Part shown: positions 34,554-41,987 of the stretch, one piece after another | Layout of the letters: each line of letters begins with the position of its first letter | How positions within the stretch are numbered: position 1 is the stretch's first letter | DNA from: Intrasporangiaceae bacterium URHB0013 | Lineage (GTDB): Bacteria; Actinomycetota; Actinomycetes; Actinomycetales; Dermatophilaceae | Assembly (NCBI GenBank): GCA_000620545.1 | Contig: KK211150.1 | Span: 539,423-603,422, forward strand | Reading direction: 5' to 3' | DNA length: 64,000 nt | The notes under the pieces: generated by a model | Told to the model about the DNA's origin: nothing | What the model saw: only the letters and a program-made list of their open reading frames with translations | Databases searched by the model: none | Made by a program: the position numbers and the translations under genes

Positions 34554-35602
34554 GCGGCCGAGCGCAGCTGGTCCTCGAACCAGTCGAGGGTGCGACGCAG
34601 TCCCTCCTCGACCCCGACCCGCGGCCGCCAGCCGAGCAGCTCCTCGGCGCGGGAGGTGTCCGGTCGCCGTACGCGTGGGTCGTCCTCGGGCAGGTCCACG
34701 AACGTGATGGACGAGGTCGAGCCGGCCAGACGGCACACGGTCCGGGCCAGCTCGAGGACGGTGACCTCCTGCGTGCCGCCGAGGTTGACGGGACCGGGGT
34801 GGCCGCTCGCGGCGAGCGCGCGCAGGCCCTCGGTGGTGTCGCTGACGAAGCACAGCGACCGCGTCTGGCTGCCGTCACCCGTGACGGTGATCGGCTCGCC
34901 CTTGAGCGCCTGGGTCATGAACGCCGGGATCATCCGGCCGTCGTCGGCGCGCATGCCGGGCCCGTACGTGTTGAAGATCCGGGCGATGCCGGTGTCCACT
35001 CCGCGGCTGGTGCGGTAGGCCATCGTGAGGGCCTCTGCGAAGCGCTTGGACTCGTCGTAGACACTGCGCGGTCCGACGGGGTTGACGTTGCCCCAGTAGG
35101 TCTCGGGCTGCGGGTGGACGAGAGGGTCCCCGTAGACCTCTGAGGTGGAGGCCAGGACGAACCGGGCACCGTGGGCCTGGGCGAGGTCGAGTGCGTTCAT
35201 CGTGCCGACGCTCCCGACGAGCATGGTCTCGACGGGCAGGGCCGCGTAGTGGACCGGGGAGGCGGGAGAGGCCAGGTGCATGACCTGGTCGACGCGGCCG
35301 GGGACGTCGAGCGCCTGGGTGATGTCGGCCTGCACGAAGGTGAAGGCCGGGTGGGCGGCGAGCTCGTCCACCACCGACTGGCTGCCCGTGACGAAGTTGT
35401 CGACGGCGACCACCTCACAGCCGTCCCGCAGCAGCTGACGACACAGCCAGGCGCCGAGGAAACCGGCGCCACCGGTCACGATCACGCGCTGCGGTGACCG
35501 CTCACGCGGCTGGCCGGCGACCGCCTCGACGGGTGGAGCCGCACTCTGGGCCTGTTGCCGCAACGCGGGAGTGGCGTCCTGACCCACCGGTTCGTCTTCC
35601 AC
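34550..35602 (-). CDS. UDP-glucuronate decarboxylase (UDP-xylose synthase)
   Basis: An extended SDR of 350 residues that converts UDP-glucuronate to UDP-xylose using bound NAD+. It has TGGAGFLGAWLCRQLL, the DNFVTGS loop, the UXS-specific block around HPQPETYWGNVNPVG, catalytic YDESK, ARIFNTYGPGMRADDGRM and GSQTRSLCFVSD. With ugd it forms a UDP-Glc to UDP-GlcA to UDP-Xyl branch for the locus. The start is uncertain: the family core begins near 35500; I chose GTG 35602, which avoids the TauE gene, though it lacks a good ribosome binding site. It is convergent with the GT9 gene, sharing CTAG. Confidence 0.9.
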   Translation of the reverse strand: MEDEPVGQDATPALRQQAQSAAPPVEAVAGQPRERSPQRVIVTGGAGFLGAWLCRQLLRDGCEVVAVDNFVTGSQSVVDELAAHPAFTFVQADITQALDVPGRVDQVMHLASPASPVHYAALPVETMLVGSVGTMNALDLAQAHGARFVLASTSEVYGDPLVHPQPETYWGNVNPVGPRSVYDESKRFAEALTMAYRTSRGVDTGIARIFNTYGPGMRADDGRMIPAFMTQALKGEPITVTGDGSQTRSLCFVSDTTEGLRALAASGHPGPVNLGGTQEVTVLELARTVCRLAGSTSSITFVDLPEDDPRVRRPDTSRAEELLGWRPRVGVEEGLRRTLDWFEDQLRSAA

Positions 35603-35688
35603 CCCGAACGCGTACCCGACCCCCTTGCCGCCAAACGCCGCGGTCTCGGTGATCGCCGGACACCTCGCATCGACCGAGTTGGCGCGGA

Positions 35689-36423
35689 TCAGCGGACGAC
35701 GAGCGCCAGCGCCGAGACGACGGTCGCGGCGAGCACCGCCTGGTCGAAACGGGTCTGGCTCAGGCGGCGGGCCGTGTGCAGCCCGATCCACGTGCCGACC
35801 AGCACCAGCGGAGCGAGCAGCGCTGTGCGCCAAAGGGTTTCAGTGCTGAAAAGGCCGAGCCCGGCACTGAGGGGCACCTTGCAGAGGTTGAGGCCGAAGA
35901 AGAAGAGCGCGCCCGTGCCGAGGAAGCGCCGCTTCTCGACGCCCTGCGCGACGAGGTAGAGCGTCATGACGGGGCCGGCCGCATTCGCCGTCATCGTCGC
36001 GAAGCCGGCGGCAGCCCCCGTGCCGAGTGCGGCGGCGCGTGACGACCCCAGGCGGCTGGCGTCGGGGGAGCGCAAGGTCAGGAGCAGCTGGAGTGCGGCG
36101 AGGACGAGGAGCAGGCCACCGATGGCGCGGCGCAGCGTCGTGTCGTCGACCCAGGACAGGAAGAGGGCTCCGAGTGCGAGCCCCGGGAGCACGGCCGGGA
36201 TGAGCCGCCGGAGCAGCCCGAGGTCTGCGTCGCGGCGGTAGTGCCAGACCGCGACGACGTCACCGATCAGCAGCAGCAGGAGGATCGCGGCCGTCGACTC
36301 CTTCGTCGGCAGGACGAAGGCGAAGATCGCGATGGCGATGCTGGCCACGCCGCCGATGGCGGTCTTGGCGAAGCCGACGAGCAGCGCGGCGACGCCCAGC
36401 AGCACCAGCGACGTGACGGTCAT
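35689..36423 (-). CDS. TauE/SafE family permease
   Basis: A 244-residue membrane protein with about eight hydrophobic segments in two repeats, each opening with a glycine-rich motif (LLGVAALLVGFAKTAIGGVASIAIA and LGTGAAAGFATMTANAAGPVMTLYL). That is the signature of the TauE/SafE group, which exports sulfite, sulfoacetate or other small anions. ATG 36423 gives the normal family start; upstream residues are basic and non-conserved. It lies directly upstream, on the same strand, of the UDP-glucuronate decarboxylase gene (86-base gap), which may be coincidence. Substrate unknown. Confidence 0.88.
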   Translation of the reverse strand: MTVTSLVLLGVAALLVGFAKTAIGGVASIAIAIFAFVLPTKESTAAILLLLLIGDVVAVWHYRRDADLGLLRRLIPAVLPGLALGALFLSWVDDTTLRRAIGGLLLVLAALQLLLTLRSPDASRLGSSRAAALGTGAAAGFATMTANAAGPVMTLYLVAQGVEKRRFLGTGALFFFGLNLCKVPLSAGLGLFSTETLWRTALLAPLVLVGTWIGLHTARRLSQTRFDQAVLAATVVSALALVVR

Positions 36424-36508
36424 GCCAGCGGAGCGTAGGCCGACGGGGCGGCGCGCGTCCGGCCGTCCACGGCCGCCTCGCGCTCGGACGAGGCGGCACG
36501 GCATACGA

Positions 36509-36539
36509 ACCTGCTCTTCCCAGCGGGGCCCGAGCAGGT
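36509..36539. promoter_or_regulatory. 8-bp inverted repeat before the flavin oxidoreductase
   Basis: ACCTGCTC (36509-36516) and GAGCAGGT (36532-36539) are perfect complements 15 bases apart, ending 11 bases before the ATG at 36551. The right arm touches the AGGTAAGGG ribosome binding region, so the element could be an operator or affect translation. Confidence 0.4.
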
Positions 36540-36550
36540 AAGGGTGGGGC

Positions 36551-37918
36551 ATGGCATCCGACACCGACCACACGTTCGACGTCATCGTCATCGGGCTCGG
36601 GCCGGGCGGTGAGCACGTCGCCGGGAGCCTCGCCGAGCGCGGCCTGCGCGTGCTCGGCGTCGACCGCGGACTCGTGGGCGGCGAGTGCCCCTACTGGGGC
36701 TGCATCCCGTCGAAGATGATGATCCGGGCCGCGAACGCACTCGCGGAGGGCCGCAGGATCGGCGGGCTCGCGGGGTCGGTGGGCGAGGTCACGCCGGACT
36801 GGTCGGTCGTCGCGAAGCGGATCCGCGTGGAGGCCACCGACAACTGGGACGACCGCGTCGCCGTCGACCGGCTGACGGGCAAGGGCGCGACCTTCGTCCG
36901 TGGCGCCGGCCGTATCTCGGGGCCCGGACGGGTTGACGTCGACGGCACCGCCTACACCGCGACGAGGGGAATCGTGGTCAACACGGGGACGACCGCCGCG
37001 ATCCCGCCGATCGAGGGACTCGCGGACACGCCCTACTGGACCAACCACGACATCATCGAGGCCACCGAGCTGCCCACCTCCATCGTCGTCCTCGGCGGCG
37101 GCGCGATCGGCTGCGAGCTGAGCCAGGTCATGGCCCGCTTCGGCGTCAAGGTGACGATCGTCGAGGTCGCCGACCGCATCCTCGCGCTCGAGGAGCCCGA
37201 GGCCTCGGAGAAGCTCACGACGGCGCTCGAGGCCGACGGCATCACGGTGCGCCACGGTGTCGGAGCCGACCGCGTGAGCCACGACGGCTCCGTCTTCAGC
37301 GTCACCCTCGGCGACGGCTCGGGGCTGACGGCCGAGAAGCTCCTCGTCGCCACCGGCCGCCGCGCCGACCCCGCAGCCGTAGGGCTCGACGCGGTCGGTG
37401 TCGCCCGGGACGCGCGCACGGCCCCCGTCGACGACCGCTGTCGCGTCACCGACGGCGTGTGGGCGGTGGGTGACATCACCGGCAAGGGCGCCTTCACGCA
37501 CGTCTCGATGTACCAGGCCGGCGTGGTCATCCGTGACGTCCTCGGCGACGACGGACCGCCGGCGGAGTATGCCGCCCTCCCGCGCGTCACCTTCACCGAT
37601 CCCGAGGTCGGTGCCGTCGGGATGACCGAGCAGCAGGCCCGCGAGACGCTGGCCAACGTCCGCGTGGGTGTCACGCCGCTCGGCGAGACGACGCGTGGCT
37701 GGATCGCCCAGGCGGACGGTCTCATCAAGGTCGTCGCCGACGCCGACCGCGGGGTGCTCGTCGGGGCCACGACGATGGGCCCGGCCGGGGGAGAGGTCCT
37801 CGGGGCCCTGGCGGTCGCCGTGCACGGCGAGGTCCCGATCGAGCGGCTCCGCTCGATGATCTACGCCTACCCCACCCTGCACCGCGGCATCGAGGACGCG
37901 CTCGGCCGGCTCGCCTGA
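36551..37918 (+). CDS. Pyridine nucleotide-disulfide oxidoreductase (FAD-dependent)
   Basis: A 455-residue flavoprotein of the lipoamide dehydrogenase/mercuric reductase family. It has an FAD motif VIVIGLGPGGEHVAG, the redox-active disulfide in GGECPYWGCIPSK, an NAD(P) motif VVLGGGAIGCELSQV, and the second FAD motif VWAVGDITGKGAFTH. The C-terminal motif that carries the His-Glu base in lipoamide dehydrogenase (HxHPTxxE) here reads YAYPTLHRG, with Tyr at the His site as in mercuric reductase and soluble transhydrogenase. It is therefore probably not a lipoamide dehydrogenase. The substrate is unknown. Confidence 0.88.
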   Translation: MASDTDHTFDVIVIGLGPGGEHVAGSLAERGLRVLGVDRGLVGGECPYWGCIPSKMMIRAANALAEGRRIGGLAGSVGEVTPDWSVVAKRIRVEATDNWDDRVAVDRLTGKGATFVRGAGRISGPGRVDVDGTAYTATRGIVVNTGTTAAIPPIEGLADTPYWTNHDIIEATELPTSIVVLGGGAIGCELSQVMARFGVKVTIVEVADRILALEEPEASEKLTTALEADGITVRHGVGADRVSHDGSVFSVTLGDGSGLTAEKLLVATGRRADPAAVGLDAVGVARDARTAPVDDRCRVTDGVWAVGDITGKGAFTHVSMYQAGVVIRDVLGDDGPPAEYAALPRVTFTDPEVGAVGMTEQQARETLANVRVGVTPLGETTRGWIAQADGLIKVVADADRGVLVGATTMGPAGGEVLGALAVAVHGEVPIERLRSMIYAYPTLHRGIEDALGRLA

Positions 37919-37940
37919 CGGCGGCGACCTGCGGCGCTGG

Positions 37941-38105
37941 CTACGTCAGTGACCCGGGGAGTGGGTCAGTGACGTAGGGAGGGCCGGATGACTTGGGTCG
38001 CTGGTTACGTCAGTGACCCGGGGAGTGGGTCAGTGACGTAGGGAGGGCCGAGTGGCCCGCGCCGTCGGCTACGTCAGTGACCCGGGGAGCGGGTCAGTGA
38101 CGTAG
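37941..38105. repeat. Three-unit 64-bp repeat, each with a long hairpin
   Basis: A 37-base near-palindrome occurs at 37941-37977, 38005-38041 and 38069-38105, with an exact 64-base period. Each consists of CTACGTCAGTGACCC, a seven-base loop and GGGTCAGTGACGTAG; one G-G mismatch breaks the 15-bp stem. The pseudo-palindrome GTCAGTGAC therefore occurs six times. The 27-base spacers share only GGAGGGCCG at their start. It fills most of the gap between the flavin oxidoreductase and HAD genes. It could be a cluster of operators, a structured RNA or an extragenic repeat. Confidence 0.9.
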
Positions 38106-38203
38106 CAACCTCCGCATGACCTCCGTGTGACCAGTCGAAGGCGCGCAGGCGACGGCGAGACGCGCCTGCGTGGCCGCGCTGAGCCGGGCGATACGGTGAG
38201 CGC

Positions 38204-39061
38204 ATGGCACAGCGACTGCTCGCCCTCGACCTCGACGGCACGACCCTCAACCACATGGGCGAGCTGTCCGATCCCGTGCGCGACGCCGTACTGGCCCTGC
38301 CCGACGACGTCGCCGTCGTCATCGCGACGGGTCGCTCGATCATCGCCACGACGCCGATCCTCGAGACCCTCGGCCTGCGGCAGGGCTATGCCATCTGCTC
38401 TAACGGCGCGCTGACCCTCGAGCTGGATCCGTCTGCGCCGGAGGGCTATTCGATCATCGACATGGTGACCTTCGACCCGCAGTCGGTGCTAGAGAAGATG
38501 CGGGTCGCACTACCCCACGCCCTCATCGCCGTCGAGGAGCCGGGGGTCGGCTTCAAGGTGAGCAAGCACTTCCCGGACGGCGAGCTCATGGGTGAGTCGC
38601 GCGAGGTCGAGTGGGACGAGCTCATCGCCCACCCGGTCACCCGAGTCACCCTCCGGCAGCCCGAGGCGACCGCCGAGGAGTTCATGGAGATGGTCGAGCG
38701 CGCGGGTCTCCACGGGGTGTCGTACGCCGTCGGGTGGTCCGCGTGGCTGGACATCAACCCCGAGGGCGTGTCCAAGGCGAGCGCGCTGGAGCTCGTCCGG
38801 CGACGGCTGCGCGTCGAGCCGACTCACACCGTCGCCTGCGGGGACCAGCGCAACGACGTCGAGATGCTGCACTGGGCCGCGTGGGGCGTCGCCATGGGCA
38901 ACGCCCCGGACGAGGTCAAGGCCATCGCCGACGAGGTCACCGGTCACGTCGACGACGACGGACTCGTCCCGATCCTCGAGGCCGTGGCGCAGGCCGCACG
39001 TGACGGCCGTCCCTTCCGTGACGGGATCGAGTCGGCCGCGACTGCCCGGCTCGAGCTGTAG
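38204..39061 (+). CDS. HAD superfamily (Cof type) phosphatase
   Basis: A 285-residue HAD-IIB hydrolase. Motif I is LALDLDGTTLN (catalytic Asp pair at 8 and 10), motif II VIATGRS, motif III the Lys in GVSKASAL, and motif IV ACGDQRNDVEML. A C2-type cap lies between about 85 and 185. Members dephosphorylate sugar phosphates, nucleotides or flavin precursors; the specific substrate cannot be read. In other actinomycetes a gene like this often sits beside serS; here serS is 31 kb away. Confidence 0.9.
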   Translation: MAQRLLALDLDGTTLNHMGELSDPVRDAVLALPDDVAVVIATGRSIIATTPILETLGLRQGYAICSNGALTLELDPSAPEGYSIIDMVTFDPQSVLEKMRVALPHALIAVEEPGVGFKVSKHFPDGELMGESREVEWDELIAHPVTRVTLRQPEATAEEFMEMVERAGLHGVSYAVGWSAWLDINPEGVSKASALELVRRRLRVEPTHTVACGDQRNDVEMLHWAAWGVAMGNAPDEVKAIADEVTGHVDDDGLVPILEAVAQAARDGRPFRDGIESAATARLEL

Positions 39062-39131
39062 CCCGGACGGCAGCACCTGGATCGGAGGTCGGAGTCCTGC
39101 GCAACCCTCGCCGACAGTTCTGCGGTGGCCG

Positions 39132-39158
39132 TGTCGAGACGCGGTCGACCCGTTCGAC
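39132..39158 (+). promoter_or_regulatory. Probable ECF42-type promoter
   Basis: TGTCGA (39132-39137) is followed, after a 17-base spacer, by CGAC (39155-39158), 59 bases before the DGPF gene. As I recall it, the target motif reported for ECF42 sigma factors is a TGTCGA -35 with a CGA-based -10. The sigma factor encoded at 39720 would therefore be expected to drive its own operon from here. Confidence 0.55.
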
Positions 39159-39217
39159 GTAGGGGTGAGCGAGCCCACGACCTCGCACGACATCGACCCC
39201 ACACCGAGGAGACCGCC

Positions 39218-39658
39218 ATGCGCTTCATGATCATCGTCCCGGCCACCGCCGACTCAGAGCAGGGGTCGACCGGCACCGAGCAGCAGTTCGCCGACATGCA
39301 GGCCTACAACGAGGAGATGCTCCGGGCCGGTGTCTTCGTCGACGGACAAGGCCTGCACCCGACCGGCAAGGGCGCCCGCGTCACGTGGCAGGACGGCGAC
39401 TGGGCCGTCACCGACGGGCCGTTCGCCGAGACCAAGGAGCTCATCGCCGGCTTCACGATCATCGACGTCAGCTCGCGCGAGGAAGCGCTCGAGTGGCTCA
39501 GGAAGTGGCCCGTCTCCTGCGTGCCCGATCCCGGCCAGGCACTCGAGCTGCGCCAGGTCTACGCGCCCGAGGACTTCGGCGACGAGTTCACTCCCGAGCT
39601 GCGCGAGCGCGAGGAGCAGATGCGCGCCGAGGCCGCCCGCAACGCGGCCCAGGGCTGA
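39218..39658 (+). CDS. DGPF/YCII-related protein
   Basis: A 146-residue YCII-superfamily protein: MRFMIIVPATADSE at the N-terminus and the signature TDGPFAETKELIAGFTIID, from which DGPF proteins take their name. The C-terminus is an acidic helix. DGPF genes are the conserved neighbours and targets of ECF42 sigma factors; their enzymatic role is unknown. ATG 39218 has GAGGAG upstream. The sigma gene starts 61 bases after its stop, and the pair is probably one operon. Confidence 0.9.
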   Translation: MRFMIIVPATADSEQGSTGTEQQFADMQAYNEEMLRAGVFVDGQGLHPTGKGARVTWQDGDWAVTDGPFAETKELIAGFTIIDVSSREEALEWLRKWPVSCVPDPGQALELRQVYAPEDFGDEFTPELREREEQMRAEAARNAAQG

Positions 39659-39719
39659 ACGCCACTGACTCTCGTCAGGGTGCCCCGGTCCTGACACCGT
39701 TTCGTGCCAGAGTGTCGGG

Positions 39720-41045
39720 GTGTCATCCAGCGCCGACCAGACCGACCGCAGCCCTGCGCGAGAGCACGGCCTGACGCCACGCGGCGACGTCCAGCGCACG
39801 CTGGAGGCCGTGTGGCGGATGGAGGCCGCCAAGGTGACGGCGATCGTGGCGCGGGTCGTCGGGGACGTGGGCCTCGCCGAGGACCTGGCCCAGGACGCTT
39901 TCGTGCAGGCGCTGGAGCAGTGGCCCCGCGACGGCATGCCCACGAAGCCGGGCGCCTGGCTCACGGCGACGGCGCGACGACGGGCGATCGACCGCATCCG
40001 GCGCGACGTCAACCTCGCGCGCAAGCTGCAGCAGGTGGGACACATGGAGGAGCTGAGGGTGGCCGAGCTGGCCGAGGGCGACTTCGATGCTGCCCTCGAG
40101 GACATCGACGACGACGTCCTCGGCCTCGTGTTCGCCGCCTGCCACCCCATCCTCACCGCCCAGGCCCGGATCTCCCTGACGCTGAGGATGATCGGTGGCC
40201 TCACGACGCGCGAGATCGCCCGCGCCTTCCTCACCACTGAGCCGACCATCGCGCAGCGCATCTCGCGGGCCAAGAAGTCCCTCAGCCAGGACGGTGTGAC
40301 CATCGAGGTGCCGTCGGGGAGCGAGCTCGCTGCGCGGCTCGCGTCGGTGCTCGAGGTCGTCTACCTCATCTTCAACGAGGGGTACGCCGCGACGTCCGGG
40401 CGCGATTGGGTGCGTGGCGATCTCATGGAGGAGGCGATCCGGCTCGGGCGCGTGCTGTCGGCGCTGGCGCCCCACGAGCCCGAGGTCCACGGTCTGTTGG
40501 CACTCATGGAGATCCAGGCCTCCCGCACCCGCGCCCGCATCGGCCGTGACGGCGAACCGGTCCTGCTCCTCGACCAGGACCGCACGAGATGGGACTGGGC
40601 GCTGATCCGGCACGCGCTCGCCTCCCTCGAGCGGGCCGTGTCGCTCGTCGAGGCGTCCCGGGACGCCACCGGTCCCTACGTGCTGCAGGCGGCGATCGCC
40701 GCCTGCCACGCCCGCGCCCGCACCGCCGACGCCACCGACTGGGCGCGCATCGCGTCCCTCTACGCGCAGCTGGGCGCCCTCCGCCCGTCGCCGGTCATCG
40801 AGCTCAACCGAGCCGTCGCGCTCTCCTACGCCGAGGGCCCTGCGGCGGCGCTCGACGTCGTCGACGGCATCGTCGCGGCCGGTGCGCTCGCCGACTACCA
40901 CCTCCTGCCCAGCGTCCGTGGCGACCTGCTCGCCCGCCTCGGCCGAGACGTCGAGGCGCGGGCGGAGTTCGAGCGCGCGGCGGGCATGACCCAGAACGAC
41001 GCCGAGAGGGCGCTCCTCCTGCGACGAGCCGCCGAGCACCCCTGA
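39720..41045 (+). CDS. ECF42 family RNA polymerase sigma factor with C-terminal extension
   Basis: A 441-residue sigma factor. The sigma2 region (about 28-100) has GLAEDLAQDAFVQALEQWP; sigma4 (about 150-205) has LTTREIARAFLTTEPTIAQRISRAKK. A ~230-residue C-terminal domain follows (GYAATSGRDWVRGDLMEEAIRLGR, then TPR-like helices such as PSPVIELNRAVALSYAEGPAAAL). This domain is diagnostic of ECF42, in which it, rather than an anti-sigma factor, controls activity. The start is GTG 39720 with only a weak ribosome binding site. The DGPF gene lies just upstream. Confidence 0.92.
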   Translation: MSSSADQTDRSPAREHGLTPRGDVQRTLEAVWRMEAAKVTAIVARVVGDVGLAEDLAQDAFVQALEQWPRDGMPTKPGAWLTATARRRAIDRIRRDVNLARKLQQVGHMEELRVAELAEGDFDAALEDIDDDVLGLVFAACHPILTAQARISLTLRMIGGLTTREIARAFLTTEPTIAQRISRAKKSLSQDGVTIEVPSGSELAARLASVLEVVYLIFNEGYAATSGRDWVRGDLMEEAIRLGRVLSALAPHEPEVHGLLALMEIQASRTRARIGRDGEPVLLLDQDRTRWDWALIRHALASLERAVSLVEASRDATGPYVLQAAIAACHARARTADATDWARIASLYAQLGALRPSPVIELNRAVALSYAEGPAAALDVVDGIVAAGALADYHLLPSVRGDLLARLGRDVEARAEFERAAGMTQNDAERALLLRRAAEHP

Positions 41046-41046
41046 A

Positions 41047-41087
41047 CGGGCTCGGCGGAGCAAACCACTGATCCGCCGACGAGCCCG
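41047..41087 (+). terminator. Terminator-like hairpin after the sigma factor gene
   Basis: CGGGCTCG (41047-41054) pairs with CGAGCCCG (41080-41087), and an inner GCGGA pairs with TCCGC, with a small bulge on one side. It lies directly after the stop of the sigma gene and 66 bases before the next gene. Confidence 0.6.
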
Positions 41088-41153
41088 GTGTATCAGGACT
41101 ACCGTCGAACCACCCTGCACTGACAACGGCTGTCGATCGGGTGGAGGTCTGCC

Positions 41154-41987
41154 ATGGCCGTGGTGCACCAGAGCTGCGTCGGCTACGGCGCCGAGCCCTT
41201 CGCGTCGCTCGTCGCGGAACATCCCGGTGACGACGTCTACCCCCAGGCGGACTTCCGAACCGAGTGGGGCCCGGTCTTCCACCGCGGCCGTCTGGACGGC
41301 ACCGCGCGCGTGCTCGTCCTCGGGCAGGATCCGGCGACGCACGAGGCGATCTCGCGTCGAATCCTCGTCGGTGAGGCCGGCCAGCGCGTCCAGGGGCTAC
41401 TGGCCAAGGTCGGCATCCACACGGCATACGTCATGCTCAACGTCTACCTCTACAGCGTCTTCGGCCAGGCCGCCGGAAGCCGTCACGCGAAGGACGAGTC
41501 CATCGCCGCCTACCGGAACCGCTGGCTCGACGCGCTGCTCGTCGACTCCGGCGTCACGGCCGTGGTTGCACTCGGTGACCTCGCCGCCAAGGCCTACGCC
41601 GGTTGGGCCAGGACCCAGCCGGGCACGGCCGCGTCGCTGCACCTCGCCGCGATCCGGCACCCCACCTATGCAGAGGGATTCGCGCGCGCGTCGGGCAAGC
41701 CGCTCGCCGAGACGACGGCCTCGCAGCTCGAGAACTGGAACGAGCACCTGGCCGAGCTCGCCGCTCACGTGAGCCCTGAGGGGGCGACCGACCTGACGCC
41801 GTATGCCGCCACGTGGGGACCCACGGACCTGGTGCCGATCCCGGAGGTCGACCTCCCACCCGGGGCCCCGGCGTGGTGGCGCGACGTCGATGCCTGGGCC
41901 GCCCGCACCGGTGACGACAGGCAGACCAAGCGAGCGACGATCAGCGTCGTGGTCCCGAAGGGGGCTCGCACATGGCCAGCCCTGTGA
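41154..41987 (+). CDS. Uracil-DNA glycosylase superfamily protein
   Basis: A 277-residue protein. The first part matches the UDG fold: VLVLGQDPATHEAISRRILVGEAGQRVQGLLAKVG holds the catalytic-loop region (motif A-like GQDP) and NVYLYSVFG follows. AIRHPT is the probable motif B His. The remaining ~90 residues are not conserved in classical UDG. It lacks the four cysteines of iron-sulfur family 4/5 enzymes, so it is a divergent member; whether it removes uracil or acts on another base or nucleic acid is unclear. It overlaps the next gene by 16 bases. Confidence 0.7.
   Translation: MAVVHQSCVGYGAEPFASLVAEHPGDDVYPQADFRTEWGPVFHRGRLDGTARVLVLGQDPATHEAISRRILVGEAGQRVQGLLAKVGIHTAYVMLNVYLYSVFGQAAGSRHAKDESIAAYRNRWLDALLVDSGVTAVVALGDLAAKAYAGWARTQPGTAASLHLAAIRHPTYAEGFARASGKPLAETTASQLENWNEHLAELAAHVSPEGATDLTPYAATWGPTDLVPIPEVDLPPGAPAWWRDVDAWAARTGDDRQTKRATISVVVPKGARTWPAL

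Noticed and set aside
34550-35833. Longest frame (427 codons) as the UDP-glucuronate decarboxylase start
   Set aside because: It would overlap the TauE/SafE gene by 145 bases and adds Arg/Pro/Gly-rich sequence without family similarity; a GTG near 35602 is more reasonable, although not proven.
37941-38105. CRISPR array
   Set aside because: Only three units, no cas genes, repeats are perfect-type hairpins with loops, and the spacers share their first nine bases; this is a tandem hairpin repeat instead.
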